From Nitrosospira sp. Nsp14 (GTDB lineage: Bacteria; Pseudomonadota; Gammaproteobacteria; Burkholderiales; Nitrosomonadaceae), in NCBI RefSeq assembly GCF_900113575.1, contig NZ_FOPV01000004.1, positions 124,001 through 188,000 on the forward strand: 64,000 nucleotides of DNA, written 5' to 3'. This document shows, piece after piece, positions 26,757 through 36,029 of this stretch (positions are counted from its first letter, which is position 1; each line of letters starts with the position of its first letter). A model generated the notes under the pieces. That model saw nothing but the letters and a program-made list of their open reading frames with translations. It was not told the DNA's origin and did not search any database. The position numbers and the translations under genes were made by a program.

Positions 26757-27749
26757 TCAGAAATAGCCCTCTTTCTTCCGCAGTTCCATGGACGCATCTG
26801 ACGTCTGGTCATCCATGCGCGTCGCGCCCCGCTCGGTAATCCGCGTTATGGCTGTTTCCGCGATAATCTCGCCCACACTGACGGCAGCGGACTCGACTGG
26901 ACAGGTGCAGCTCATGTCACCCACGGTGCGAAAGCGCACCATCAGATTCTCCACTTTCTCGCCTTCCTTCAGATCAATCAGGTGGGATAGCGGCAGAAGC
27001 CCGGCGCCCCGCCTGATCACATCCCGCGTATGGGCGAAATAGATTTCGGGCACCTCCAGGTCTTCGCGCGCAATATATTCCCATACGTCGAGCTCGGTCC
27101 AATTGCTAATGGGAAATACACGAATGTTTTCGCCGGGGTGTACCCGGGTATTATAGAGATCCCACAGTTCGGGGCGCTGGTTCTTGGGATCCCACTGACC
27201 AAATTCATCCCGGAACGAAAATATGCGTTCCTTGGCCCGAGCTTTTTCCTCGTCGCGGCGCGCCCCGCCGATACAGGCATCAAACCGGAATTCCGCAATG
27301 GCGTCCAGCAGTGTCACAGACTGAAATGGGTTGCGGCTCTGTTTTTCCGAGCGCAATACCACTCTTCCCTGCCTGATGGAGTCTTCCATGCTGCGCACGA
27401 TTAAACGCTCGCCCAGCTGCTTGACGCGGCGGTCGCGAAACTCGATCACTTCCGGAAAGTTATGCCCTGTATCCACGTGCAGTAACGGAAATGGAAAGCG
27501 GCCGGGACGAAAGGCTTTTTCGGCAAGACGCAGTAGCACGATAGAATCCTTGCCGCCTGAAAATAGCAAGGTTGGATTGGCGCATTCGGCAGCCACCTCC
27601 CGCATGATATGGATGGCTTCGCTTTCAAGCGCGTCCAGATGACCTAGATGGCGTGCCATGCGGCATTTAATGGCAATCGGTTCAGTCTTCATGAGAACAC
27701 TTGGAACAGGCGTAATAAATTCTTCCATATCGTTAAATATAATATCCAT
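26757..27749 (-). CDS. cysD: Sulfate adenylyltransferase subunit 2
   Basis: CysD is the catalytic ATP-sulfurylase subunit, of the PP-loop superfamily. The pyrophosphate loop SGGKDSIVLLRLAEKAF and HVDTGHNFPEVIEFRD are clear, followed by RRDEEKARAKERIFSFRD. At 330 residues it is longer than the usual 300-305, because of an N-terminal extension. The family normally starts close to LDALESEAIHIMREVAAE, so ATG 27692 or 27659 may be the real start; ATG 27749 is kept since none has a clear ribosome site. It is third in the cys operon, 36 bases after cysH. Confidence 0.95.
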   Translation of the reverse strand: MDIIFNDMEEFITPVPSVLMKTEPIAIKCRMARHLGHLDALESEAIHIMREVAAECANPTLLFSGGKDSIVLLRLAEKAFRPGRFPFPLLHVDTGHNFPEVIEFRDRRVKQLGERLIVRSMEDSIRQGRVVLRSEKQSRNPFQSVTLLDAIAEFRFDACIGGARRDEEKARAKERIFSFRDEFGQWDPKNQRPELWDLYNTRVHPGENIRVFPISNWTELDVWEYIAREDLEVPEIYFAHTRDVIRRGAGLLPLSHLIDLKEGEKVENLMVRFRTVGDMSCTCPVESAAVSVGEIIAETAITRITERGATRMDDQTSDASMELRKKEGYF

Positions 27750-27785
27750 CGTTAATCCAGAGTCCCAGAGTCTTCGGGCGTAGGC

Positions 27786-28514
27786 TTAGCCCGTGTTTCT
27801 CAAAACCGAAGCTTGTCTGTGTCGCTTGTCCGGATGCAAGCCGCACTCCTTGATTTCCGGATCTTCCCACCACCAACGACCCGCGCGGACATCCTCCCCG
27901 GGCGTAATGGCTCGCGTGCATGGAGCGCAGCCGATGCTCGTGTAACCTTTGTCGTGTAGCAGATTGTAGGGAACACCGAATTGTTTGAGATAGTCCCATA
28001 CCTCGGGCAGGCTCCAGTCCAGCAGCGGGCTGAATTTGTGCAAACCGTTGTCGGCATCGAATTCCACCTCGGCGAGATCCTTTCTGGTCGGTGCCTGATC
28101 CCGGCGTAAACCTGTTATCCAGGCACGCTTTCCGCTCAATGCACGTTTCAGCGGCTCAACCTTGCGTATGTGGCAGCATTGTTTCCGAAGTTCCATGCTG
28201 TCATAAAATCCGTTGGGCCCGTTCTGCGCAACATACGCCTCAATTACGGCAGAATTCGGAAAAAATACTGGAATACGTATTCCGTAACGCTCCGCAACTT
28301 GTCTCATCAGGCTATACGTTTCTTCAGGCAGCCGACCCGTATCCAAGGTAAACATGCTGATGGAAGGATAGTGGCGGGCGATCAGGTCCGTTAACACCAT
28401 GTCCTCAGCGCCGAAGCTGCAGGCGAAGGTAACAGGCGCGTAATCTTCCTGGGCGGTATCCAGCAGGGTGCGTACCGCTGTAATCTTATGGTCAAGACTC
28501 ATACGCTGGCTCAA
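27786..28514 (-). CDS. cysH: Assimilatory adenylylsulfate (APS) reductase
   Basis: The 242-residue protein belongs to the CysH family. The PP-loop region is ACSFGAEDMVLTDL. Two cysteine pairs, Cys113-Cys114 (KQCCHIRKVEPL) and Cys196/Cys199 (IGCAPCTRA), bind a 4Fe-4S cluster and mark the APS-reducing type, since PAPS-specific enterobacterial CysH lacks them. The catalytic Cys224 is in ECGLH near the C terminus. It reduces APS to sulfite and AMP with thioredoxin or glutaredoxin. This agrees with the absence of CysC here. It is second in the operon, 14 bases after cysI. Confidence 0.95.
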   Translation of the reverse strand: MSQRMSLDHKITAVRTLLDTAQEDYAPVTFACSFGAEDMVLTDLIARHYPSISMFTLDTGRLPEETYSLMRQVAERYGIRIPVFFPNSAVIEAYVAQNGPNGFYDSMELRKQCCHIRKVEPLKRALSGKRAWITGLRRDQAPTRKDLAEVEFDADNGLHKFSPLLDWSLPEVWDYLKQFGVPYNLLHDKGYTSIGCAPCTRAITPGEDVRAGRWWWEDPEIKECGLHPDKRHRQASVLRNTG

Positions 28515-28528
28515 TCGCTAGCAGGTTA

Positions 28529-30619
28529 TCAAACGTTGACCGACGACTGTGCCCGCTGAGCTGGTGATTTGGCTGACGCTGCCAGCGGCAGCGCGCCGGC
28601 CAAGTCAAGCTGCCGGTCGAACCCGAGGCAAAACTCGGCCGCCTCCATGGTCCATGTGTCCAGTTCGCTGTACCATTCGGTCAGCAGCGCATCATTCAGC
28701 TCTGCTGCCGGACGCGCGAAGTCCTCGGCGAATTTTGCCAGTTGCCGGGATAAACGCGATTTGGTAGGCAGTACCCGGCGTAACTCTTCCGCCTGCTCCA
28801 CGAGGCCATCGTATTTTCGGCCACCAACTAACTCACTCACTCCTTGACCAATCAATCGGGCGATCTCCTCGGCACACTTCGCTGAATCCTCGAATTTGCG
28901 TTGAAACTTGAGCGCGTCCCGATAATTACGCTCGTGAGCCGCATCGAAAAAGCTTGAACCTATCTTTACCTGGCTGACTCCCGCGCACTCGCCACCCCCC
29001 AGTTGCAATACCTTGAAATCACCGTCCTTGCCATGGTCGCGCAGGACCGAATCCAGTTCTTCCGGTTTCACATCCGCTAAGTCCGCCAGCACGCCAGTCA
29101 AATATTCTTTGCCTACACGCCGTATCCAGGAAGAGAAGCTTTCTCCCGCCTCGCCGTTGGCTAGGTGAGCAGACTTCACCCGTGCCACCGCTGTCTCGAT
29201 CCGGGCAGCGGGTATCGATGGGCCTTTGATCGCCAATGCGCCACCGGCCATGGCATTACCACCGAAATACATCTGGTAGTGGGGCACGAGCTTGCCATGC
29301 ATGCGCTTGCCTTCGCCATAAATGCCGATATCGCCAGCCTCGGGTTGCGCACAGCCGTTATGACATCCAGAAACACGGATTTTCAGATCCTGCGAACCAC
29401 CATTTAGCTTGGGCGCTAAGATTGTGCTTGAAGTGATGCCCAACCGGCACGTGGAAGTCCCCGGGCACGCGACAACATTATCGCCTATCTGGGGCTCGCC
29501 CAGCCCCAGTTCAGCCAGGGCGGATCGCAAAATTTCGATCTTGGCCTCCGGCACATTCGCGAAAAACATATTTTGATCCTGGGTCGCGCGTATATCATGC
29601 AACCCATGAGCCTCGGCAATACCCGCGAGGCCGCGCAATTGCATAACGTTCAAATTACCCATGGGCACGCTGATGGGAAAAACGTAATAACCACTCTGTT
29701 TCTGGGCGAACACATGGCGGGGGGCGCCCATGCCGGGGACTTCGCTATCCAAACCAGCGCTCCATTCGCCCCTGGGGTACTCCAGCGTCGCCAACGCCGC
29801 TTTGGTACGTCCCAATTCTTCGCGATATTTCTCGACGAACCCTTCCGGACCGAATTTGTCCACGAGGAACTTGATCCGCGCCTTGGCGCGCTTGACGCGG
29901 TCCGAATAGCGATTGTGCAACGAGATGATTGCTTCCATGACCGGAAGCAGATCCTTTTCTTCAATAAATTCCTCCACCACGATCGCCTCGTGTGGCTTAT
30001 GCCCGAGCCCGCCCCCAGCCAAGACCTTGAAACCAAAGCGGTCGCCGTCGCGCACCGCGACGATTCCCATATCGTGCATCATCCCCTGCGCGCAATCGGA
30101 CTCGCACGCGGAAAAGCTGATCTTGAATTTACGCGGCATCTGCTGTGTCAGCGGGTTGCGCAGGAAGTGCTGCACTGCGCCATCGAGATGTTCGTTGACA
30201 TCGACATGCTGGCGAGGGCACACGCCGGATAGCGGGCATGCCGTAACGTTACGGATGGTATTGCCGCACGCTTCGCGAGTCGTCAACCCTGCGGTGGCCA
30301 AATGGCGAAGCACTGCCGGCGTATCCTCCAGCGGCACGTAATGCATTTGAATATCCTGCCGGGTGGTGATATGCACAACATCATGGCGCGCGTATTTTTC
30401 CAGCATATCGGCGATCACGCCCAGCTGAGGCGCGTTAAGACGTCCCCCCGGAAGCTTGATGCGAACCATGTTGACGCCTTCCTGCCGCTGCCCATAAATC
30501 CCCATTTGCAGGCGTGTGGCGGTAAAACGATCGACATCCATGCGCAGATCCCGGAAATCTCCAAGCGCCTGATCGAACGAATTAATTTCTTCCTCGTTAG
30601 CGAGATTCAAATGATCCAT
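28529..30619 (-). CDS. cysI: Sulfite reductase hemoprotein (nitrite/sulfite reductase family)
   Basis: A 696-residue siroheme/4Fe-4S reductase that takes sulfite to sulfide. The cluster-siroheme ligands are Cys385, Cys391, Cys419 and Cys423 (ACPGTSTCRLG and SGCHNGCAQPE). Other family marks are HITTRQDIQMHYV and GNTIRNVTACPLSGVCPRQ. The last 130 residues, from about 565, are a helical extension of no family I recognise and are not needed for the catalytic core. No CysJ flavoprotein lies beside it, so a ferredoxin-like donor is more likely. ATG 30619 is chosen because GGAGG lies 5 bases upstream. It is the first gene of the cys operon. Confidence 0.92.
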   Translation of the reverse strand: MDHLNLANEEEINSFDQALGDFRDLRMDVDRFTATRLQMGIYGQRQEGVNMVRIKLPGGRLNAPQLGVIADMLEKYARHDVVHITTRQDIQMHYVPLEDTPAVLRHLATAGLTTREACGNTIRNVTACPLSGVCPRQHVDVNEHLDGAVQHFLRNPLTQQMPRKFKISFSACESDCAQGMMHDMGIVAVRDGDRFGFKVLAGGGLGHKPHEAIVVEEFIEEKDLLPVMEAIISLHNRYSDRVKRAKARIKFLVDKFGPEGFVEKYREELGRTKAALATLEYPRGEWSAGLDSEVPGMGAPRHVFAQKQSGYYVFPISVPMGNLNVMQLRGLAGIAEAHGLHDIRATQDQNMFFANVPEAKIEILRSALAELGLGEPQIGDNVVACPGTSTCRLGITSSTILAPKLNGGSQDLKIRVSGCHNGCAQPEAGDIGIYGEGKRMHGKLVPHYQMYFGGNAMAGGALAIKGPSIPAARIETAVARVKSAHLANGEAGESFSSWIRRVGKEYLTGVLADLADVKPEELDSVLRDHGKDGDFKVLQLGGGECAGVSQVKIGSSFFDAAHERNYRDALKFQRKFEDSAKCAEEIARLIGQGVSELVGGRKYDGLVEQAEELRRVLPTKSRLSRQLAKFAEDFARPAAELNDALLTEWYSELDTWTMEAAEFCLGFDRQLDLAGALPLAASAKSPAQRAQSSVNV

Positions 30620-31137
30620 ATATGCCTCCACAATTTAACGCTATATCAGCACGCGGCCCAAAAAGTCAAAAAACCTAACCTCAAGTTCTGCTTTATACTA
30701 ACTGGAACTGCCTGGGACTGCTGCCGATACCTGTCACCTAACAACTCCTAACCACAAAATAGAAAAAAGCCGCAAAAATCCTTTATCTAGGAATGATGTT
30801 CAAACTTCGTCGGCTACCGCACACAGATCGCAACGAACCATCGTTATCCAGGTAAGCCGGCCGGGCTCTAGGTCGAACGTATTGTTTTTCACGGGGGGCG
30901 GGCGCTACCGAGTTGCAGGAACGTTTGATTTTCATCGGAATTTCCAGCACAGTCGCGGCTGTTCCTACTCGGATCGGTCCTTGTTATCAACGCCCTCCGC
31001 CACCTATGTCCTATTCTACCCACGGCAAGCAACCTCATATAGTGCCTCGAACCTGGCATAATAGCAATGAACATATATATCTCAAAAGAATATTATGTTA
31101 GATTTACATAACCTAACGTTATTAAGATTCAAAAATT
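30620..31137. promoter_or_regulatory. Divergent cysI/cysB control region with CTAAC repeats
   Basis: These 518 bases hold both promoters. CCTAAC or ACTAAC occurs at 30674-30679, 30697-30702, 30737-30742 and 30747-30752 (the last two one helical turn apart), 55-135 bases upstream of cysI. Next to cysB a dyad, GTTAG (31097-31101) and CTAAC (31113-31117), overlaps TTATG/CATAA arms at 31093-31097 and 31107-31111. The 8-mer AACCTAAC appears at both ends (30672-30679 and 31110-31117). CysB or another regulator could bind these; that is inference. Confidence 0.5.
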
Positions 31138-32064
31138 ATGAAATTACAACAGCTGCGCTATTTACGCGAGGTCGCCAACCAGGGCTTGAATTTGTCTAAG
31201 GCGGCAGAAATTCTGCACACCTCTCAGCCGGGAATCAGCAAGCAGATCCGCCTTCTGGAAAATGAGCTGGGAATAGATATCTTTGTGCGAAACGGCAAAC
31301 GCGTGGTCAAGATTACACCACCAGGATTGGCGATCCTTGAGGTCGCAGATAGGATGTTGCGAGACGCAAAGAACCTGAAAAAGATCGGCCAGGAATTCGC
31401 CGATGAAGCGAGCGGCTCTCTCACCATCGCCACCACCCATACTCAGGCGAGGTATGCATTACCCGCCACAATCAAGCATTTTACCGCACGCTACCCAAAG
31501 GTGAAATTAATTTTGCGTCAAGGCAACCCCACCCAGATAGCCGAGCTGGTCACCTCCGGTGTTGCGGATATCGCAATTGCGACGGAGGCCATCGAACTTT
31601 TTGATGAACTCGTAATGCTGCCTTGCTACCAATGGAACCGTTGCATTGTGGTCCCATCGCGGCACCCGTTGCTTAAGCTCGAAAAACTGACGCTGGAGGA
31701 CATCGCGCAGCACCCCATCGTTACGTATGATTTTGCTTTTACCGGCCGCTCCAAAATCAATCAGGCATTCGATGCGAAGGGATTAACGCCCAACGTCGTC
31801 TTAACTGCGATAGACGCCGATGTAATCAAAACGTACGTGGAACTCGGGCTCGGCGTGGGCATACTTGCGCAAATGGCGTTCGAGCCCAAGCGCGACAAGC
31901 ACCTCAGGGCGATCGACGCAAGTCATCTGTTCGAGGCAAGTACCACCCGGATCGGCATCAGCCGCAACAGCTACTTGCGTGGCTATATCTATGAGTTTAT
32001 TGAGCTCTTCGCTCCACATCTCGACCATAAGGTGGTGACCGCCGCAATGCAGGAGCGCCTCTGA
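31138..32064 (+). CDS. cysB: CysB-like LysR-family transcription regulator
   Basis: A 308-residue LysR-type regulator. The N-terminal helix-turn-helix is LNLSKAAEILHTSQPGISKQ (about 18-37), and the effector domain covers about 90-300. The sequence over the effector domain (TTHTQARYALPATIKHF, GNPTQIAELVTSGVADIAIA) is that of CysB/Cbl proteins, which sense N- or O-acetylserine and activate sulfur-assimilation genes. Its divergent position next to cysIHDN supports that role. It starts at ATG 31138, with the start verified by the family alignment MKLQQLRYLREV. Autoregulation through the shared control region is plausible. Confidence 0.93.
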   Translation: MKLQQLRYLREVANQGLNLSKAAEILHTSQPGISKQIRLLENELGIDIFVRNGKRVVKITPPGLAILEVADRMLRDAKNLKKIGQEFADEASGSLTIATTHTQARYALPATIKHFTARYPKVKLILRQGNPTQIAELVTSGVADIAIATEAIELFDELVMLPCYQWNRCIVVPSRHPLLKLEKLTLEDIAQHPIVTYDFAFTGRSKINQAFDAKGLTPNVVLTAIDADVIKTYVELGLGVGILAQMAFEPKRDKHLRAIDASHLFEASTTRIGISRNSYLRGYIYEFIELFAPHLDHKVVTAAMQERL

Positions 32065-32140
32065 CCCTGTTCACGTGCAGGGACGGCCGAAACTTCGAGG
32101 CGTTGTCAGGCAGTGCGCGTTATCCGTACCGTGCGCACGT

Positions 32141-32146
32141 TATAAT
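32141..32146 (+). promoter_or_regulatory. Candidate -10 box upstream of mutL
   Basis: A perfect TATAAT lies 26 bases before ATG 32173. No matching -35 box is evident at 16-18 bases. If used, transcription would start near 32153, giving mutL a leader of about 20 bases. Confidence 0.4.
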
Positions 32147-32172
32147 GTCGGCACACCGTGGCTAATGCACAC

Positions 32173-33972
32173 ATGACTGCCATCAAGTTGCTACCCGACC
32201 TGCTCATCAGCCAGATTGCCGCTGGAGAAGTGGTAGAGCGCCCCGCGTCCGCGCTTAAGGAGATACTGGAGAATAGTATTGATGCCGGCGCTACGGAAGT
32301 ATCGGCGCAGCTTTTCCAGGGTGGAACCAAACTGATCCGTGTCGCCGACAATGGAACGGGAATTGCCAGAGATGAGATGGCTCTTGCACTTTCGCGACAC
32401 GCGACCAGCAAGATCACCACGCTTGAGGACTTGCAGAATGTAGCAAGTCTTGGTTTCCGGGGCGAGGCGCTCGCCAGTATCGCAGCAGTATCGCGGCTGA
32501 CGCTGGCAAGCCGCCGGGCGGGGGAAATCCACGGCTGGCGGGTAGAGATCGAGGGAGGCCATTTATCCCCGCCTGAACCCATGGGGCGGGACAACGGCAC
32601 GACGGTGGAAGTGCATGATCTCTACTTCAACACGCCGGCAAGGCGTAAATTTCTGAAGAGTGAGGCGACCGAATTTTCTCACGGTGAAGAAGCGTTTAAA
32701 CGGATCGCCTTATCGCGATGCGATATCGCGTTCACCCTGCAACACAACGGCCTCGTACGCAGCCGTTTACCCGCTGCTGATGCAAGAACCCGCATCACAG
32801 CCGTGCTGGGGGAAGAATTCAATCAAAACTCGGTATTTATCGACAGTCATGCAGCCCACCTGCGGTTATCCGGCTTGGCAGCGCTGCCCGCCTATTCCCG
32901 ATCTGCCAGGGACGCACAATACTTCTTCGTAAATGGCCGGTTCGTGCGCGACAAGCTGATTGCGCACGCCATACGCGAGGCCTACCGGGATATTCTCCAT
33001 CTCGACCGGCATCCCGCTTTTGTCCTGTTTCTCGAGATTGATCCAAATGGCGTGGATGTGAATGTCCATCCAACAAAAACCGAAGTCAGATTCCGCGATC
33101 CGCGCGCACTGCATCAATTCATTTTTCATGCCATCGACAAGGCCCTTGCCTCCCCCAGCCACGTATCCTCCGCCTCCATTTCCGCTCATCATCAGACTCC
33201 AGGCAGAACGGCAATTGAAAAGACAGCAGACGCGTTTTCCAGCTACCCGCGACAAAATATCATTCCGCTTAAACCTCCGCCGGGCGTTGCCCAATCAGTT
33301 GCGTTCTATTCGACGTTATTCCGGGCGGAAACCCCTAACACAGAATCAGAATTTGGATCAACGCAGGGCGATGACGGCAAGCAGGCTGACCTCCCATTAG
33401 GTTTTGCCCTCGGGCAGCTTCTCGGTACCTACATCCTGTCGCAAAATGAACGGGGTCTGGTTATCGTTGACATGCACGCCGCACATGAGCGCATCCTTTA
33501 TGAGAAACTGAAATTGGCGCTGGATAGCGAAGCGGTTGTGATGCAGCCTCTGCTGATCCCCGCCACGTTCCATGCAACCAGCCTGGATATTGCGACTGTT
33601 GAAGAAAACCCTGTCACCCTGCGTGAACTTGGCTTCGAAATATATGTATTCTCACCAACGATGTTAGTGGTTCGCGGCATACCCGTGACGCTCAAGGATG
33701 CCGATATAATTAAACTGGCTCGCGAAGTGCTGGACGACATACGCGAATTTGGCGCCAGCGAGGCACTGACGAGCAGACGCAACGAACTTCTTTCGACGAT
33801 GGCCTGTCACGGCGCAGTTCGCGCCAACCGCATGCTGACCTTTCCGGAAATGAATGCGCTGCTGCGTGAAATGGAAATAACCGAGCGTGCCGGGCAGTGC
33901 AATCACGGCAGGCCGACGTGGTTCGAAATCAGCTTTGCCGATCTCGACAGGATGTTCATGCGCGGCAGATAA
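32173..33972 (+). CDS. mutL: DNA mismatch repair protein MutL
   Basis: The 599-residue GHKL ATPase couples MutS mismatch recognition to strand cleavage. N-terminal motifs: QIAAGEVVERPASALKE (I), DAGATEVSAQ and VADNGTGI (II), and TSLGFRGEALASI-like SLGFRGEALASIAAVS (III). The C-terminal dimerisation domain starts near residue 400 (LGFALGQLLGTYILSQNERG) and includes AAHERILYEKLK and ACHGAVRAN. No DQHA(X)2E(X)4E endonuclease motif is seen; AAHER occurs in its place, as in E. coli-type MutL. ATG 32173 fits the family start; a GTG at 32158 would add five residues. Confidence 0.95.
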   Translation: MTAIKLLPDLLISQIAAGEVVERPASALKEILENSIDAGATEVSAQLFQGGTKLIRVADNGTGIARDEMALALSRHATSKITTLEDLQNVASLGFRGEALASIAAVSRLTLASRRAGEIHGWRVEIEGGHLSPPEPMGRDNGTTVEVHDLYFNTPARRKFLKSEATEFSHGEEAFKRIALSRCDIAFTLQHNGLVRSRLPAADARTRITAVLGEEFNQNSVFIDSHAAHLRLSGLAALPAYSRSARDAQYFFVNGRFVRDKLIAHAIREAYRDILHLDRHPAFVLFLEIDPNGVDVNVHPTKTEVRFRDPRALHQFIFHAIDKALASPSHVSSASISAHHQTPGRTAIEKTADAFSSYPRQNIIPLKPPPGVAQSVAFYSTLFRAETPNTESEFGSTQGDDGKQADLPLGFALGQLLGTYILSQNERGLVIVDMHAAHERILYEKLKLALDSEAVVMQPLLIPATFHATSLDIATVEENPVTLRELGFEIYVFSPTMLVVRGIPVTLKDADIIKLAREVLDDIREFGASEALTSRRNELLSTMACHGAVRANRMLTFPEMNALLREMEITERAGQCNHGRPTWFEISFADLDRMFMRGR

Positions 33973-34048
33973 ATTTCTTTGCCCAGCAGCGCCCATCCTT
34001 CCCGTACAGCCACTTTCAAAACCCTCCATTCTCACGCTACCCGCAACG

Positions 34049-35182
34049 ATGACAATAAAGCTTCTGGGAGGAATCTCTCCAACTCACTTTCTGCGCAATT
34101 ACTGGCAAAAGAAACCATTACTGATCCGGGGTGCCGTCCCCGGCTTCAAGGGGTTACTCAGCCGTGACGAACTCATCCGCCTGGCTTGCGAAGACGAAGC
34201 CCAATCGCGGCTGGTCACGCAAAGGAATAAGAAATGGGATGTTCGGACCGGTCCGTTTACCAATCGCGATTTTTCTCGTCTGTCCAACAAAAACTGGACA
34301 TTGCTGGTGCAGGACGTTAACCATTTCCTACCTTCCGCGCGTGAATTACTCATGAATTTTCAGTTTATCCCGTACGCGCGCCTGGATGATCTGATGATCA
34401 GCTATGCGCCCGAAGGGGGGGGCGTGGGTCCCCATTTTGATTCATACGACGTGTTTCTCCTACAGGGGCCGGGACGCCGGCTTTGGCAAGTGTCCGCCCA
34501 ACAGGATAAGAGACTGGTTGACGTTGCGCCGTTAAAAATCCTGCGTGACTTCAGGCCCGAACAGGAGTGGATACTGGAACCGGGCGATATGCTGTATCTA
34601 CCACCCGGTTACGCCCATAACGGCATAGCGAAAGAACCATGCATGACCTATTCCGTTGGATTCAGAGCGCCAGCCCATCAGGAACTTGCAACCCAGTTTC
34701 TAGTGTATCTCCAGGATCATGTGGTAATGGAAGGAATGTATAGCGATCCGCATCTCCGCATGCAGCCTCACCCGGCCCGGATCAGTCGGGACATGTTGCG
34801 TCACGTGGGCGCAACCCTGAACAAGATCAAATGGAACGGTGAGGACGTGGAACGTTTTATTGGGATATATCTCACCGATCCCAAACCCCACGTTTTTTTT
34901 ACCCCGCCTTCGCATCCCATGAGTCAACGTGAATTCGAACTTCAGGTTTGTAAAGGCCGCCTTAAACTGAATCTGAAAAGCCGCATGCTGTGCGGCGAGA
35001 AGAACATTTTTTTAAACGGCGACGTATACACGGCCGGAGCCGCCGCTCACAGGCAATTGGAACAGCTCGCCGATCTATTCATATTGCAGGACGTGGAAGA
35101 ATTTGAAACCCTTACCCTGCTTTATCAATGGTATACTTACGGATATGTTGAGCTAGAGCTAGAAGGACGGCCAGCGCGGTGA
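34049..35182 (+). CDS. JmjC/cupin-domain 2-oxoglutarate oxygenase, RoxA/YcfD-like (ribosomal protein L16 arginine hydroxylase)
   Basis: The 377-residue protein matches the YcfD/RoxA family in length and order. The N terminus THFLRNYWQKKPLLIRGAVP is characteristic. The cupin domain carries the iron ligands His129 and Asp131 (GVGPHFDSYDVFLLQ) and His190 (YLPPGYAHNG). A helical C-terminal dimer domain follows. Enzymes of this group hydroxylate an arginine of ribosomal protein L16 using Fe(II), O2 and 2-oxoglutarate. ATG 34049 fits the family; the frame extends upstream into mutL but lacks coding sense. It follows mutL by 76 bases on the same strand and may share its transcript. Confidence 0.88.
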   Translation: MTIKLLGGISPTHFLRNYWQKKPLLIRGAVPGFKGLLSRDELIRLACEDEAQSRLVTQRNKKWDVRTGPFTNRDFSRLSNKNWTLLVQDVNHFLPSARELLMNFQFIPYARLDDLMISYAPEGGGVGPHFDSYDVFLLQGPGRRLWQVSAQQDKRLVDVAPLKILRDFRPEQEWILEPGDMLYLPPGYAHNGIAKEPCMTYSVGFRAPAHQELATQFLVYLQDHVVMEGMYSDPHLRMQPHPARISRDMLRHVGATLNKIKWNGEDVERFIGIYLTDPKPHVFFTPPSHPMSQREFELQVCKGRLKLNLKSRMLCGEKNIFLNGDVYTAGAAAHRQLEQLADLFILQDVEEFETLTLLYQWYTYGYVELELEGRPAR

Positions 35183-35501
35183 TTCCCGATTTTTAAATCA
35201 ACTGCTGCAGAAACACTTCGCGCGAGCTTTTCAATTGAGAAGCGTGACCGAAAATTTTGACCAGCCTGTCACCCTGGTGCTTGAATTGCAAAAAAAACCG
35301 CAGCAATAAAATGGGGCAAGCCCTTATTTTTGCAGACCCCCGTTACTACCACTTATGGCTCTGGGATACAACGACTAGACAACATTTCTGAATTCTGCTA
35401 TTAAGATAGTGGCTGTTAAGATGGTGCTCGTCTCAGATTTGAATGGCCGAAATACTTAAATTTTCCCGTGACTCGTTAAATCTATAAAGGAGATTAAAAA
35501 A
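35183..35501. other. Intergenic region before the lipoprotein array
   Basis: These 319 bases contain no gene. A weak hairpin lies at 35305-35331: AATAA and TTATT arms around GGGC/GCCC, then five T; it may end the mutL-cupin transcript. Two near-identical direct repeats, TTAAGATAGTG (35401) and TTAAGATGGTG (35416), precede the first lipoprotein gene. The gene's ribosome site AAAGGAG is at 35486-35492. Confidence 0.5.
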
Positions 35502-35729
35502 ATGAAGTACTCGCTCCTCGCTGCTGCACTGGTGACACTCACATTCAGCGCATGTGATCAAATGAAAGAGCATAAACCCGGCGAAGGAAAGCCCGGGCAA
35601 TACCCGCCCAGCCTATGGGAAAAACGCGAAGGACAACTTAGTGATGCGGATATTGAAGCTGCGCAAAAAGAAGCTGCCGGTGGAGGGGGACAAGCCGCGA
35701 AACAACCCCCGGCAGATGCACCCAAATAA
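35502..35729 (+). CDS. Small lipoprotein, array member 1
   Basis: A 75-residue product starting MKYSLLAAALVTLTFSACDQ with a lipobox FSAC, Cys18. AAAGGAG precedes ATG 35502. The mature part is polar and Pro/Gly-rich, ending in QPPADAPK. Asp directly follows the lipidated Cys, which in enteric bacteria favours retention in the inner membrane. I recognise no family. It is the first of four tandem lipoprotein genes with similar signal sequences and low-complexity mature parts, and has its own terminator at 35756-35781. Confidence 0.75.
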   Translation: MKYSLLAAALVTLTFSACDQMKEHKPGEGKPGQYPPSLWEKREGQLSDADIEAAQKEAAGGGGQAAKQPPADAPK

Positions 35730-35755
35730 CAATGCAAATACGCAACTTAAAAAAA

Positions 35756-35781
35756 GCCGTCCTTCGGGACGGCATTTTTTT
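35756..35781 (+). terminator. Terminator after lipoprotein 1
   Basis: A hairpin with 7-base arms, GCCGTCC (35756-35762) and GGACGGC (35767-35773), and the loop TTCG is followed by seven T at 35775-35781 and preceded by an A-run. It is a classic rho-independent terminator. Confidence 0.95.
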
Positions 35782-35955
35782 GTCGAATTCGCTTACAAAA
35801 ACCACTCTCCGGACCATGCTCAGCGGACTGAAACGCTGACAGGTCGTCCACACCCTTCCCCTTCTCCAACCCCTTTGACGCCGTGAATCAGACCCTTCAT
35901 CGCGATGGTATTCGACAAGCACCCGTTTTTGCACGTTCCTGATCCCCTTTCAGAT

Positions 35956-35984
35956 TTGAACGACTCCGAGGCTTTTGTTACACT
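35956..35984 (+). promoter_or_regulatory. Candidate promoter of lipoprotein 2
   Basis: TTGAAC (35956-35961) and TACACT (35979-35984) are separated by 17 bases, close to the sigma-70 consensus (4 of 6 at each box), 45 bases upstream of the start codon. The 300 bases from 35730 to 36029 hold this promoter, the preceding terminator and no gene. Confidence 0.55.
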
Positions 35985-36029
35985 AGGCTTTGTTACACCA
36001 CCTTTTTCTGGACTATAGGACGACATATA

